Positions 34,493 to 44,400 of a DNA stretch of 64,000 nt are shown here, piece after piece. The stretch is from NCBI RefSeq assembly GCF_000711735.1, contig NZ_JONL01000008.1, positions 1-64,000 on the forward strand. Reading direction: 5' to 3'. Position 1 is the first letter of the stretch; every line of letters begins with the position of its first letter. The translations under genes were made by a program, and so were the position numbers. The DNA is from Maridesulfovibrio frigidus DSM 17176. Lineage in GTDB: Bacteria > Desulfobacterota > Desulfovibrionia > Desulfovibrionales > Desulfovibrionaceae. The notes beneath the pieces were generated by a model that was not told the origin of the DNA, did not search any database, and was given only the letters and a program-made list of their open reading frames with translations.

Positions 34493-35341
34493 ATGAGTCA
34501 GATGCTTGGGAAAAGCGTTCCTTTTTATAAAATGCAGGGTTGCGGTAATGATTTTGTTGTAATCGATAATCGCGAGCTTGGTGTGCCTGTTGAGAAAATG
34601 CCTGAATGGGCAGAAAAGATTTGTCAGCGTGCTTTTGGTGTTTATGCTGACGGACTATTTTTTATTGAAAATGCACCCGAAGGGTCTGATTTAGATTACA
34701 TATGGCAGTTTTATAATTCCGATGGGTCGCGCGCTGAAATGTGCGGCAATGCTTCCCGTTGCGTAGGTCGTCTTGCTCATGCTCTCGGTATCGCCGGAGA
34801 ACAACACGTATTCGGTTCAGATGCTGGCCCTATCAACGTTCAGGTTTTTCCCCTTCAGGAAGAAGTCAAAGTACAGCTTACTAATCCTGTTGACGTGAAG
34901 CTTAAGCAGTCGCTCGAAATTGATGACGAAACATATGAATACCATTTTGCCAACACCGGGGTTCCCCATGTTGTTGTGCAGGTCGCGGATGTTGAAGCTG
35001 TTGATATTAAGAAGCTGGGAAGCGCATTTAGGTTTCATAGTGACTTTGCGCCTGCGGGCAGTAATGTTAATTTCGTGCAGATAGACGACAATGACAGTCT
35101 TATTGTTCGAACTTACGAGCGCGGAGTAGAAGATGAAACCTATGCTTGCGGAACTGGTGTAAGCGCTGTTCAGGTCGCTTTGAATAGGCTTGGTCTTACT
35201 GATGCTGCTGTTCGCATTAGAACTTCAGGTGGTGAAATTCTTAAAGTTATCATCGAGGGTGAAAAAGTTTTCCTCCAAGGCGGAGCTGAGCTTACTTTTT
35301 CGGGTGAATTATTTGTTGAATCACTCAATATTGATTTCTAA
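34493..35341 (+). CDS. dapF: Diaminopimelate epimerase
   Basis: This 282-aa pyridoxal-independent epimerase makes meso-DAP for lysine and peptidoglycan. Both catalytic cysteines are present: Cys84 in AEMCGNASRC and Cys219 in TYACGTGVSAV. KMQGCGNDFVVID at the N-terminus is the family block. Length is normal. GGGGAG lies before the ATG. It follows yhhQ by 83 bp and could share its transcript, though the functions are unrelated. A terminator follows. Confidence 0.94.
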   Translation: MSQMLGKSVPFYKMQGCGNDFVVIDNRELGVPVEKMPEWAEKICQRAFGVYADGLFFIENAPEGSDLDYIWQFYNSDGSRAEMCGNASRCVGRLAHALGIAGEQHVFGSDAGPINVQVFPLQEEVKVQLTNPVDVKLKQSLEIDDETYEYHFANTGVPHVVVQVADVEAVDIKKLGSAFRFHSDFAPAGSNVNFVQIDDNDSLIVRTYERGVEDETYACGTGVSAVQVALNRLGLTDAAVRIRTSGGEILKVIIEGEKVFLQGGAELTFSGELFVESLNIDF

Positions 35342-35363
35342 ATCACTTTTTATTAAATAAGAT

Positions 35364-35396
35364 AGGCCTTTGCAGATATGCTCTGGCCTCTTTTTT
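35364..35396 (+). terminator. Terminator after dapF
   Basis: AGGCC (35364-35368) pairs with GGCCT (35385-35389), extended imperfectly inside, followed by CTTTTTTT. Confidence 0.75.
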
Positions 35397-35708
35397 TGCC
35401 ATAATTCCATACTAAATTGGAATATAATTACGAATAGATGAAATCTATGCTTGCAACACTTATGTATTAGCTGTATAGCCTTGTTTACGCAGTTGTTGTG
35501 ATTAATGTGATAATGATTGTTCTTGCCAAGCAGGAATTATTCTTGTTGCACAGTAACAGGTGGATGCGGTTTTTTTTAAAATTAGTTGTAAGTATCTATG
35601 GATATAGTAGATTTCATCTCTGCTGATTGTATACTTAATTGGCAGAGATTTGGATTTAATCGTATAGGCGCAACCTAATACATTATAATAAAGTCAAGGA
35701 GACATAGC
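35397..35708 (+). other. Intergenic region before the CII-like gene
   Basis: An AT-rich upstream region with no ORF. TTGTTTACGCAGTTG and a partial Fur-box-like sequence (35508-35522) are visible but not convincing. AAGGAG lies just before the ATG at 35709. Confidence 0.45.
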
Positions 35709-36194
35709 ATGGTAAATAGTGAACTAACTAAGCTTTTACAGGACGTTGTACTTAAGAATGATAAGCCTGCTCGCGACGTTGCAACGGAAATAAGCAAGCC
35801 TTACCCGACTCTTCTTCGTGAAATCAATCCCGAAGATAAGGGTGCAAAGGTAGGTATTGAAGAGTTGATCCCTATTATGAGATCAACTGGTAGCATTCGT
35901 CCGTTGACCAGACTCGCTAATATCATGGGTTACGTTCTCGTTCCTATGGATATTAATCCTGGTGATCCAGATGAAGCTAATTACATGGCTCTTGATCTTA
36001 TGGACGGGTTCGGAAGATATTCTAAAGCCTTGAAAACAGCTTTGCAGGCTGATCCTAAAGACGACCTTGTTAGCTCTGTTGAGCAGGAAGGATTTGAAGC
36101 GATCACAGCAATTCTTACAATGGTACATTACCTGCGTAAGAGATCTGATGAAGAAAAAGCTAAAAATGCTCCCCGTCTTGCACAGGTAAGCTAA
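35709..36194 (+). CDS. Phage regulatory CII (CP76)-like protein
   Basis: This 161-aa protein has an N-terminal region (KLLQDVVLKNDKPARDVATEISKPYPTLLREINPEDKGAKVGIEELIPIMRSTG, residues 8-61) that matches the helical DNA-binding pattern of CP76/CII-like phage regulators. The key blocks are KPYPTLLREINP and the two-helix segment after it. The C-terminal half is helical and unassigned. No other phage gene is near; it stands alone with its own leader and terminator, so it looks domesticated. Such orphan CII-like genes recur in Desulfovibrio, from memory. Its target genes are unknown. Confidence 0.65.
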   Translation: MVNSELTKLLQDVVLKNDKPARDVATEISKPYPTLLREINPEDKGAKVGIEELIPIMRSTGSIRPLTRLANIMGYVLVPMDINPGDPDEANYMALDLMDGFGRYSKALKTALQADPKDDLVSSVEQEGFEAITAILTMVHYLRKRSDEEKAKNAPRLAQVS

Positions 36195-36240
36195 TATCTT
36201 CAGTGTTCTTGCTCCTTAAAAGGAGTTGCTACGCATACAA

Positions 36241-36277
36241 AAACCCCGGTTGTCATAAGACATCCGGGGTTTTTTGT
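36241..36277 (+). terminator. Terminator after the CII-like gene
   Basis: AACCCCGG / CCGGGGTT stem (36242-36249 with 36264-36271), then a T run. Confidence 0.88.
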
Positions 36278-36301
36278 GTTGATCAAAAAGATGATTTTTA
36301 A

Positions 36302-36517
36302 TCAGCAGTTGTGAACGTCTTTATTGATGTAAAAGCACAAATCAAAAAGATTGTTGACCATTTGATCTACCAGTTGTTCGCCTTCAGGCTCTTGGTCGCA
36401 ACTAGTGACTGTCTTGTTAATAATTTTTGCAAAGAGCGAGGATACAAGTTCGTCGTCCTTGCTGGTCCAGTACTTTTTGGCTGATACGGGCTTATTATCG
36501 AATCCGTGATAATACAT
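36302..36517 (-). CDS. Small hypothetical protein
   Basis: This 71-aa protein begins MYYHGFDNKPVSAKKYW and ends YINKDVHNC. It has three cysteines, no membrane segment and no known motif. The start at 36517 is chosen because GGAGGAG lies just upstream; the frame extends further to 36565 but that part falls in a hairpin. It is convergent with the CII-like gene. Function unknown. Confidence 0.55.
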   Translation of the reverse strand: MYYHGFDNKPVSAKKYWTSKDDELVSSLFAKIINKTVTSCDQEPEGEQLVDQMVNNLFDLCFYINKDVHNC

Positions 36518-36531
36518 ACACTCCTCCATGA

Positions 36532-36565
36532 GTGGGGACATCCATCCGGTGTGGAGATGTCCCAC
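36532..36565 (-). promoter_or_regulatory. Leader hairpin of the small gene at 36302
   Basis: GTGGGGACATC (36532-36542) pairs with GATGTCCCAC (36556-36565) with one bulged G. It sits immediately upstream of the Shine-Dalgarno sequence, where it could affect translation. Confidence 0.4.
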
Positions 36566-36802
36566 GTGTTCATAATTTAATTATCGGCTATAAACTGTGA
36601 ACTCTTTACGGGGGTAAACAGTATTTCTGAATAAATGTATGAAGATAATACTCGCCATTGATTTAATTATATAAAATAAATAGAAAGGGTTTGCAGGTAT
36701 AGCCTCGGTTTAGTAGTTTTGGTATGGTTAAAAAATATTCGCGAAATCTGTAATAACAACTCTCTGTCAGCTACCTTCAGACAGAAGTACGGGAATTCCC
36801 TG

Positions 36803-39022
36803 ATGCGTTTTTCTTTAAGACGAAAGATAATGACCATTGCTTGCGGCGCGGCAATTATTCCTATTGTCGTAATGCTTGTGCTCACCAGCGTGCTCGAAAC
36901 ACGGCTTTCTAATTCCGTTGCTACGGAGATTCGTGCTCTTATAAAATCTCATATTTCGCAGGTTACCAGCGATTTATATGAGGAGTGCCGGGCTACTAAT
37001 GAGCTGCTTACGCTTGAAACTGAGCGAGGTTTAATGGCTCTGGATACTCTTTTTGAGGATGGTGGAGAAGTGAGGCTTCTGGATAAAGAGTCTTCATGGA
37101 CCATCTTAAATCCCCGCTCAGAGAAAGTTGATCTTAATTTGCCGGTTCTCATGGTCGGGAACTATAGTCTGACTTCCGCAAAACGCAAAAATAACTCCCT
37201 CCCGCTTTTACTCGAAGCTACCAGCATTTCCGGAGCATTCTGCGCTATCTATCAGCGTGTTAATATTGAAGGAGATATGATTGTCGTTGATTCTACTGCC
37301 GTGGACAACAAAATGATGATTCCTGGTGCGGTGCTTTATTCGCTGGATAATAAAGGGCAGAGAAGTTCTGTAATCGATGGAGTTCTTGCTGGTAGCACTG
37401 TCTATAGACATGAAGATGGTGATGACGGGATAAGGTTTGTTGCTTTTCAGCCGCTTAAGGACAATACCGGACGTATCGTCGGCATGCTTGCTGTTTATAT
37501 GAAGGATGATATCTCGGATAGCCTTCATGATTCGATACTTAAAACTTCTATTAATAAATCAGGATTTGTGTGGGTTATTGGCACAAAAGGTGCGAATCGC
37601 GGAAAATATATCATGTCGCGTTCCAACAACGTGAAAGCTGAAAAAGCGTCTCAGATGACCGAAGAAAATAAAGATTTTATTTTTCAAATTATTGTGAAAG
37701 CTGTCCGTGTTGGAGAGGGTAAGCTAATTAGTAAAGAATATGAGTGGAAGATGGCGCCAGATAAAGAAGGGCGTATGAAACTCTCTGTTTATACCTATTT
37801 CGAACCATGGGGATGGGTGATTGGGTCCGGTGTGTATCTTGATGAATATAACGGAATTAAAGAACGGTTGACCGGAACAATGGGTGAGCTTGGTAAGTGG
37901 CTCGGTTTAACAGGAATTATACTGTTCATAGTTACTCTTGGTGTTTCGTTCTACGTAAGCGGGCTTATCGCTAACCCCATAAGTCATATGGTCGGAATTG
38001 CAAAAATGATTGCAAGCGGTAATATTTTTGATGCTAAAACTTCGATTAAAATGGTCGAGAAAGTTTGTCCTAATGCCCGAAAAGCCGTTCGCAATGTCCA
38101 CAAGCAAGAAAACCTTGATGAGACCGGTCTACTCTTCCTTTCCGTCAGGGATATGGTGGATAGCCTCAGTTCTCTTGTAGGGCAAGTTCAGCGTTCTGGA
38201 ATTCAGGTGACGACGTCCTCTACCGAAATTGCAGCATCAGCACATCAGCTGGGTGCAACAGTCGGCCAGCAGGCGGCAGCAACTAACCAGATTAGCGCAA
38301 CCAGTTCCGAGATTTCGGCTAATTCTGGGGAGCTAGCCCTGACAATGGGAGTTGTTAACGATTCCGCATCGAGTATGGCAGTGCTTGCTCAGGAAGGGCA
38401 AGACGGCCTTAAAACTATGATCAGAATTATGGAAGAGTTGAGCGATTCCACCTCAAGCATTACTGATAAGTTAGCAAGTATTAATGATAAGGCTAATTCT
38501 ATTGAAGGGATTGTCAGTACCATTACTAAGGTTGCTGACCGAACCAATTTACTTTCCTTGAACGCCGCAATTGAAGCGGAAAAGGCTGGCAAATTCGGTC
38601 AGGGATTTTCTGTCGTTGCCGGAGAAATTAGAAGGCTTGCAGATCAAACCTCCGTTGCTGCTCTTGAGATTGAAAATATGATCGGGAACATGCGCGTGGC
38701 TGTTGATTCTGGAGTAGTTGAGATGGACAGCTTTGCTTCCGATGTAAGATATGGTGCTGATAAGGCTTCAAAGCTTGGTAAAAAGCTTGATGGTATCATG
38801 GGCGGTGTCAGAGATCTCAATCCAAGAATTGAACAGGTCAACGAGGGAATGTCCGCACAGGCCCAAGGTGCTGAGCAGATTAGTGATGCCATGGTTCAAC
38901 TTTCAGATACCGCGACCCATACTTCAGAAGCTTTAGGTGAGTTTAATAGGGCTGCTACACAGCTAAATGAAGCTGTTCAAGGGCTGCGTAGCGAAGTTAC
39001 GCGCTTTAAGGTGAGTGAATAA
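36803..39022 (+). CDS. Methyl-accepting chemoreceptor, WspA-type signalling domain
   Basis: This 739-aa receptor has TM1 at about residues 9-31 and a periplasmic Cache_3-Cache_2-like sensor (ending [15 protein letters not shown], about 40-355). TM2 is [20 protein letters not shown], followed by HAMP and a cytoplasmic methyl-accepting domain. The tip reads [15 protein letters not shown]...[16 protein letters not shown]. The end, with [23 protein letters not shown], resembles Pseudomonas WspA as I remember it. Pseudomonas WspA has a different periplasmic domain. The ATG at 36803 is preferred over 36719, where the extra residues look non-native. It overlaps the next gene by 1 bp and heads the operon. 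Confidence 0.85.
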   Translation: MRFSLRRKIMTIACGAAIIPIVVMLVLTSVLETRLSNSVATEIRALIKSHISQVTSDLYEECRATNELLTLETERGLMALDTLFEDGGEVRLLDKESSWTILNPRSEKVDLNLPVLMVGNYSLTSAKRKNNSLPLLLEATSISGAFCAIYQRVNIEGDMIVVDSTAVDNKMMIPGAVLYSLDNKGQRSSVIDGVLAGSTVYRHEDGDDGIRFVAFQPLKDNTGRIVGMLAVYMKDDISDSLHDSILKTSINKSGFVWVIGTKGANRGKYIMSRSNNVKAEKASQMTEENKDFIFQIIVKAVRVGEGKLISKEYEWKMAPDKEGRMKLSVYTYFEPWGWVIGSGVYLDEYNGIKERLTGTMGELGKWLGLTGIILFIVTLGVSFYVSGLIANPISHMVGIAKMIASGNIFDAKTSIKMVEKVCPNARKAVRNVHKQENLDETGLLFLSVRDMVDSLSSLVGQVQRSGIQVTTSSTEIAASAHQLGATVGQQAAATNQISATSSEISANSGELALTMGVVNDSASSMAVLAQEGQDGLKTMIRIMEELSDSTSSITDKLASINDKANSIEGIVSTITKVADRTNLLSLNAAIEAEKAGKFGQGFSVVAGEIRRLADQTSVAALEIENMIGNMRVAVDSGVVEMDSFASDVRYGADKASKLGKKLDGIMGGVRDLNPRIEQVNEGMSAQAQGAEQISDAMVQLSDTATHTSEALGEFNRAATQLNEAVQGLRSEVTRFKVSE

Positions 39023-39507
39023 TGCTAGTACTTACATTCAGGATAGCTGAATATTCATATGCTATTAAAGCAATGCTGGTCGCAGAGGTAGTACCGCCTG
39101 CTATCTACAAAGAGCTGCCGCGTTCACCTGAGTATGTGAATGGTATTTTCAATTATCGGGGGACAATAACCCCGGTTGTGGATCTATCCATGCTAGCGAT
39201 AGATGCACCGTGTAAACCTATGATGAGTACGCGGGTAATTATTTTAGACCTTGCGGATATTGATGACAGTGAACCGCGCGGTGAGAAATTCCTTGGATTG
39301 CTTGCAGAAAATATAACCGAAACTATCAATATTGTTGATTCAGATTTTGAATCTTCAGGACTTGAAATTCCGGATGCCCCATGGCTTGGCAAAGTGGCAA
39401 GAGTTGATGGCGGCATGCTTCAGTTGATTGAACCGGGGAAGTTGCTTTCAGATGAGTTGCGAATGGTCCTTTTTCCGAAAGAAGACTCGGCGCAGGCTGC
39501 TGGGTAG
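39022..39507 (+). CDS. CheW-like coupling protein (WspB position)
   Basis: This 161-aa protein consists of one CheW domain: VLTFRIAEYSYAI at the start, RSPEYVNGIFNYRGTITPVVDL in the middle, and a late GKVARVDGGMLQLIEPGKLL. It joins receptors to the CheA-like kinase. The start overlaps the receptor stop codon. It is one of two CheW genes in the operon and is the shorter one without the cysteine-rich N-terminus. Confidence 0.88.
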   Translation: MLVLTFRIAEYSYAIKAMLVAEVVPPAIYKELPRSPEYVNGIFNYRGTITPVVDLSMLAIDAPCKPMMSTRVIILDLADIDDSEPRGEKFLGLLAENITETINIVDSDFESSGLEIPDAPWLGKVARVDGGMLQLIEPGKLLSDELRMVLFPKEDSAQAAG

Positions 39508-39510
39508 ATT

Positions 39511-40794
39511 ATGAACCTTGAGCCATTTAAGAAAATTCTAAAAAAGGCGATGGGCCTTGCTCCTGATTCTCTTGGAAAGTCCGGGGTAAAGCATGCCTTA
39601 CAAGTTAGGATGCGTGAGCTTGGATGCGATGAAGCGCAATATTTGAACGTGTTGCGAAATGATGAACGCGAAGTGTCTGAGTTGGTTGAAGAAGTTGTTG
39701 TGCCGGAAACGTGGTTTTTTAGAGATACAAAGCCTTTTGAGTTGCTTTCTGAAACAGCTTTAAGTTGCCGGAAGGATTCTTTCAAAGTTTTAAGTGCTCC
39801 ATGCTCTACAGGTGAGGAACCGTACTCAGTTGCTATGGCTCTTATGGGGGCGGGACTTCCTCAGAAACGTATTAGAGTTGATGCCGTTGATATCAGCGTG
39901 CGAGCTTTAGATAAGGCTAAAAAGGGCGTTTATACAGATAATTCTTTCAGGTCTGAGCTTCCCCCTTATGCCGAGGGTTGCTTTGAGAAAAAAGAGCATG
40001 GGCGAATTCTTGCGGATCGAGTTAGAAATATAGTAAATTTTTATCCGGGTAATATTGTTGAGGGATGTCTGCCACTTGGACAATATGACGCAATTTTTTG
40101 CCGGAATCTCATAATTTATCTCGATGATAATTCTCGGGAGTGCCTAGTCAGGCTATTTAGTGAAAAGCTGAAAAAAGGTGGACTTCTTTTTGTCGGACAT
40201 GCTGAGGCTTTGCCTATTTTTAACAAATATTTCAGTCCAGTTAGAAGACCGGGTGTGTTTGCTTTTAAAAAGAATGGAGCCGGACCTGTTGAAGGTAGAG
40301 CTTGTAAACCTGCTTCTGTAGAGAGGGTTAAAGATTCTCCGGAGTGTGGACGCTCTACGTGTTTGGTACATTCTGTTAGTGATAAAGCTCCGAGGCGTGC
40401 GAAGAGAACAATATCTCCTGTAACTACTGTTAAACCTCGTGTGGTTAAAAATATTCAGGTGCAAGTTTCCGAAAAACAACAGTTTTCATTAAAAGATATA
40501 AAAGTTCTAGCTGATAGGGGTGAGACTGCAAGGGCTTTAAGTTTGTGTGAAGCAAAGCTTTTAGCTGATGGTCCCCAGCCGGATATGCTGCATTTATGCG
40601 GGTTACTTTGTGAGGCGCAGGGGAACCCTGTGAAAGCTGAAGAATATTATAATAAAGCTATTTACCTTAATCCTAAGCATCTGGATTCGTTAATACATCT
40701 TTCTTTGCTGGTAGAAACTAGAGGGGATAAGCGAAAGGCCGCTATTCTTCGTAACAGGGTCCAGCGGGCCGAAAATCAAAATGAGGCCGGATAA
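39511..40794 (+). CDS. CheR methyltransferase with TPR domain (WspC-like)
   Basis: This 427-aa protein has an N-terminal CheR helical domain and a SAM-binding domain with VLSAPCSTGEEPYSVAMAL, DAVDISVRALDKAKKGVY and DAIFCRNLIIYLDD. A linker and C-terminal tetratricopeptide repeats follow (about residues 330-425, AEEYYNKAIYLNPKHLDSLIHLS). CheR-TPR is the WspC architecture. It methylates receptor glutamates for adaptation. It overlaps the next gene by 1 bp. Confidence 0.9.
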   Translation: MNLEPFKKILKKAMGLAPDSLGKSGVKHALQVRMRELGCDEAQYLNVLRNDEREVSELVEEVVVPETWFFRDTKPFELLSETALSCRKDSFKVLSAPCSTGEEPYSVAMALMGAGLPQKRIRVDAVDISVRALDKAKKGVYTDNSFRSELPPYAEGCFEKKEHGRILADRVRNIVNFYPGNIVEGCLPLGQYDAIFCRNLIIYLDDNSRECLVRLFSEKLKKGGLLFVGHAEALPIFNKYFSPVRRPGVFAFKKNGAGPVEGRACKPASVERVKDSPECGRSTCLVHSVSDKAPRRAKRTISPVTTVKPRVVKNIQVQVSEKQQFSLKDIKVLADRGETARALSLCEAKLLADGPQPDMLHLCGLLCEAQGNPVKAEEYYNKAIYLNPKHLDSLIHLSLLVETRGDKRKAAILRNRVQRAENQNEAG

Positions 40795-41450
40795 TGCTTG
40801 AAACATGTTGGAATGAAATAGGGTATGCTGGCGATAGATCCTGTCCTGAGCTAGTAACGTGGAGCCATTGCTATAATTGTCCACGTTTCACACGGGCGGG
40901 ATTAAGCCTTTTGGACCGCGCACCGCCTGAAGGTTATCTGGCTGAAAACGCAGAGGCCGTTTCAATCAGTAAAGAGGAAGAAGTCAGGGAAACCGCAGGG
41001 GCTGTGGTTTTCAGAATATCAAAAGAATGGCTGGCCCTTACATCGCATGTTTTTGTATCAATTCTTGAGCTTGGGAAGATTAGACCTGTTCCTCATAAAA
41101 ATGATAAATATTTAAAGGGATTGTCCAGTATACATGGACAGATTGAACCAGTGGTTTCAGTTCGAGAGCTTTTGGGGCTTGAGGAAGAATACCTCACTGA
41201 TGAGGAAAAAGGATTTAGAGTTTATAACCGATTTGTATGTGTAGACATGGGGTTTGGACGTTGGATTTTTGAGGCTGATGAAGTTTTAGGGGTGCATCAC
41301 TATTTTGTGGATGCTCTGCTTGATGCTCCCGCGACAGTTTCCAAAGCTCCGGCTGCGTATACCAAAGGGCTGTTTGAAATAGATGATAGGCGAGTGTCTT
41401 TGTTGGACGAAGAACTGTTGTTTGAAGCTTTTAATCGCATCATAAAGTAA
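40794..41450 (+). CDS. CheW-like protein with WspD-type Cys-rich N-terminus
   Basis: This 218-aa protein has two parts. Residues 1-45 contain CWNEIGYAGDRSCPEL and HCYNCPRFTRAGLSLLDR, four cysteines in a pattern I recognise from Pseudomonas WspD. The CheW domain covers about 65-215. The conserved cysteines suggest a metal or redox site, which is inference. It sits between the CheR-TPR and CheA genes, as in the wsp operon. Confidence 0.87.
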   Translation: MLETCWNEIGYAGDRSCPELVTWSHCYNCPRFTRAGLSLLDRAPPEGYLAENAEAVSISKEEEVRETAGAVVFRISKEWLALTSHVFVSILELGKIRPVPHKNDKYLKGLSSIHGQIEPVVSVRELLGLEEEYLTDEEKGFRVYNRFVCVDMGFGRWIFEADEVLGVHHYFVDALLDAPATVSKAPAAYTKGLFEIDDRRVSLLDEELLFEAFNRIIK

Positions 41451-41489
41451 TGGCGGAAATTTTGTACAGTCTGACAGGGAGAATATAAC

Positions 41490-44400
41490 GTGACTCGCGA
41501 TATGGGCGATCTTTCCATGCTTGAGCTTTTTCGCATGGAGGGTGAAAACCACACCAAGGTGCTATTTTCGGGTTTGCCTGCCCTTATTAAAGACTCGTCT
41601 CCTGAAGTTATGGAGCCACTTTTGCGTGCGGCCCAGTCTCTTAGAGGAGCGGCGCGTATTGTCAGCCTTACGGATGCGATAGATGTTGCTGAAGCAATTG
41701 AAAAAGTTCTTGAGCATTGCCGTGCCGGTGAAACAGCGGCTTCACCTGAAATAGTTGATGTGCTTCTTTCGGCTACAAAATTTTTGGCGGACCTTGCTGC
41801 TGTAGAAGTTGAAGAAATGGACAAGTGGCTTGATGATAATAACGGGCTTCGTTCCGAAATTTTGGCTAAATTTGATGGTGAGCCAGTTGTTGCACCAGCT
41901 CCGTCTCAAACTAATATTTCTGAGCCAGAAATTGCGAGTAAGTCAGAGCCAAAACCTGCGAGTACGGCTGAGCCTACTCCTGATCCGAAGCCAAGCCCTG
42001 CCAGTGTGAATGTTTCTCTTGCGGATTCTTCCATGCTTGATCTTTTCCGTATGGAGGCAGAATCCCATTCGCAGTCATTAACTTCCGGCCTTCTTGAACT
42101 CGAAAAGAATCAGTCTCCCGAAAATGTGGAGCCTTTAATGCGCGCCGCCCATTCACTTAAGGGTGCGGGACGTATTGTCGGGCTTACTGGAGTTGTTGGG
42201 ATTTCTCATGCGATGGAAGACGTCCTTGAGGCATGTCGTAAGGGCGAAAGAGTGCTGGTATCGCAGGATATAGATAGATTGCTTGCCGCAACAGATTTCT
42301 TTTCCGATATGGCCCAATTGGATGCAAGTGAGCTTGAAGAATGGCTGTTTGCCAACGCAAATGCCATACAAAGTGCTGCTGATGATTTGGCAAAACCTAT
42401 TACCGTAGCAGCAACTGATCCTGTTAAGGATGAAACTTTAAAAGCTGAAATTTCCGCAGATCAAACTGATGCTCAAACTGAGAATAAGACGGAAGTCGAA
42501 GAAGAATCTGTTTCAGCTCCCAAAGTAGAAGCTCCTCCGGCTCCTAAGGCTGAGGTCTCTTTAGCTGATCTTTCCATGCTCGATCTTTTCCGTATGGAGG
42601 CAGAATCCCACTCACAGTCTTTGACCGCAGGCCTTCTTGAACTGGAAAAGAATCAATCTGCCGACAAAGTAGAGCCATTGATGCGGGCGGCCCATTCCAT
42701 GAAAGGTGCAGCTAGAATTGTCGGGCTTATGGACGCCGTTGATCTTGCGCATGCTATGGAAGATTTGCTTGTAGCTTGTCAGAAGGGTGAAGTTAAGCTG
42801 GTTACTGAGCAGATAGATGTGCTCCTTGCTTCAACTGATATATATGATGAATGCGCTCAGCTTGATACCGACTTAATTCAGGACTTTTTATCATCTAAAA
42901 AGCCTGAGATGGATCTGCTGGAAAAGGGGCTGCGTGGCGATTTGGATGAAGTGCGAAAAGTGCTGGCTGAAATTAATTCTGTCGCCGTTTCTTCTGACAA
43001 CGATCCGGCTGATTCCGACAATTCTGAAGAACCCGCTGTCGGTAGTACTGCCGACGCAACAGGTTCACAGGCTTCCGATACAGATGGATCTACGGTGGCC
43101 AAATCTTCTTCTGAAAAAACTACTCCTCCCGCTCGGAAGAGAGTTAAATATCCCGTAAAAAAAGTTTCTAAAACCAGTGAAGCGGTAGTTAGAGTTTCAG
43201 CGGAAAATCTTAACAGGTTGATGGCTCTTGCTGGCGAAAGTCTTGTGGAAGCCGGACGTTTGAGTATCTTTGCCGCGGCAATGTTAAGACTTAAAGCTGG
43301 TCAGCGCTCTCTGCTGAAAGACGTTGAATCTGCCGTGGAAAGGATAGGAAATGGCGAGCCTTTAGAGTTTGTAATTAATGAAATTAAAGCTGATCTGAGC
43401 GAGAATCAAAAAATGCTCTCTGAGCACGCCAGCGAGTTTGACGTTTATCGCAGGCGTTCTGATAATATTTCCGGTAGACTTTATAATGAAGTTATTGCCA
43501 GCCGTATGCGTCCTTTCTCTGACGGTGGTAGAGGTTTTCCACGTTTGGTGCGCGACCTTGCAAAGTCCCTTGGTAAGGAAGTCGATTTCATAGTTGAAGG
43601 TGAAGCTACTGCTGTTGATAGAGATATTCTTGAGCGGCTTGAAGCTCCGCTTAATCATATAATCCGAAATTCTGTTGATCACGGTATTGAAATGGGACCT
43701 GAGCGGGTAGCTGCTGGAAAGCCTTCAAACGGAACTATTAAGGTAATAGCCGGGCATCGGGCAGGTATGCTTTTTATCGAAGTCCGTGACGATGGTAAGG
43801 GAATTGATCCCGAGCGTATCAGGGCTAAAGTTGTAGAGAAAAAACTTGCTCCGGGCAGGATGGCCGCTGAAATGAGCCGTGCTGAGCTTATGGAATTTTT
43901 GTTTCTTCCGGGCTTCTCAACTGCGGGTAAGGTTACTGAGATTTCAGGACGCGGAGTTGGGCTGGATGTAGTTCATTCCATGGTTCAGGAGGTCGGTGGA
44001 ACCGTTCGAGCCGATTCTGAACCGGGCGAAGGTATGTCTTTTTCTATGCAGTTGCCACTCACTCTTTCTGTTATCCGAACTCTTTTAGTTGATATTTCAG
44101 GCGAGCCGTATGCTGTGCCGCTGAGCCGTATCAGCCGCATTGCTTCCATTTTGCCAGATCAACTTAAGCTCGTTGAAGATAGGCAATATGTCTCTCTCGA
44201 CAATGCAAATGTTGGGCTTGTTCCTGCTTCGCAAATCCTCGGGACAGCCGTTACTAAAAAAGAAGATGAGAATATTAAGGTCGTTGTTATCAGCGACCGT
44301 ATGAATAAATATGGCCTTGTGGTTGACGATTTTATGGGTGAACAGGATCTTGTAGTTAGACCCCTCGACAGTCGATTCGGGAAAGTTCCTGATATCAATT

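Noticed and set aside
35508-35522. Fur-box-like TGATAAT-G-ATTGTTC
   Set aside because: Only one half-site is good and the second half matches poorly. The downstream gene has no obvious iron role.
36719-36802. N-terminal extension of the first chemoreceptor
   Set aside because: The extra 28 residues precede a normal receptor start (MRFSLRRK) and look unlike a signal or membrane segment. GGGA lies before the inner ATG.
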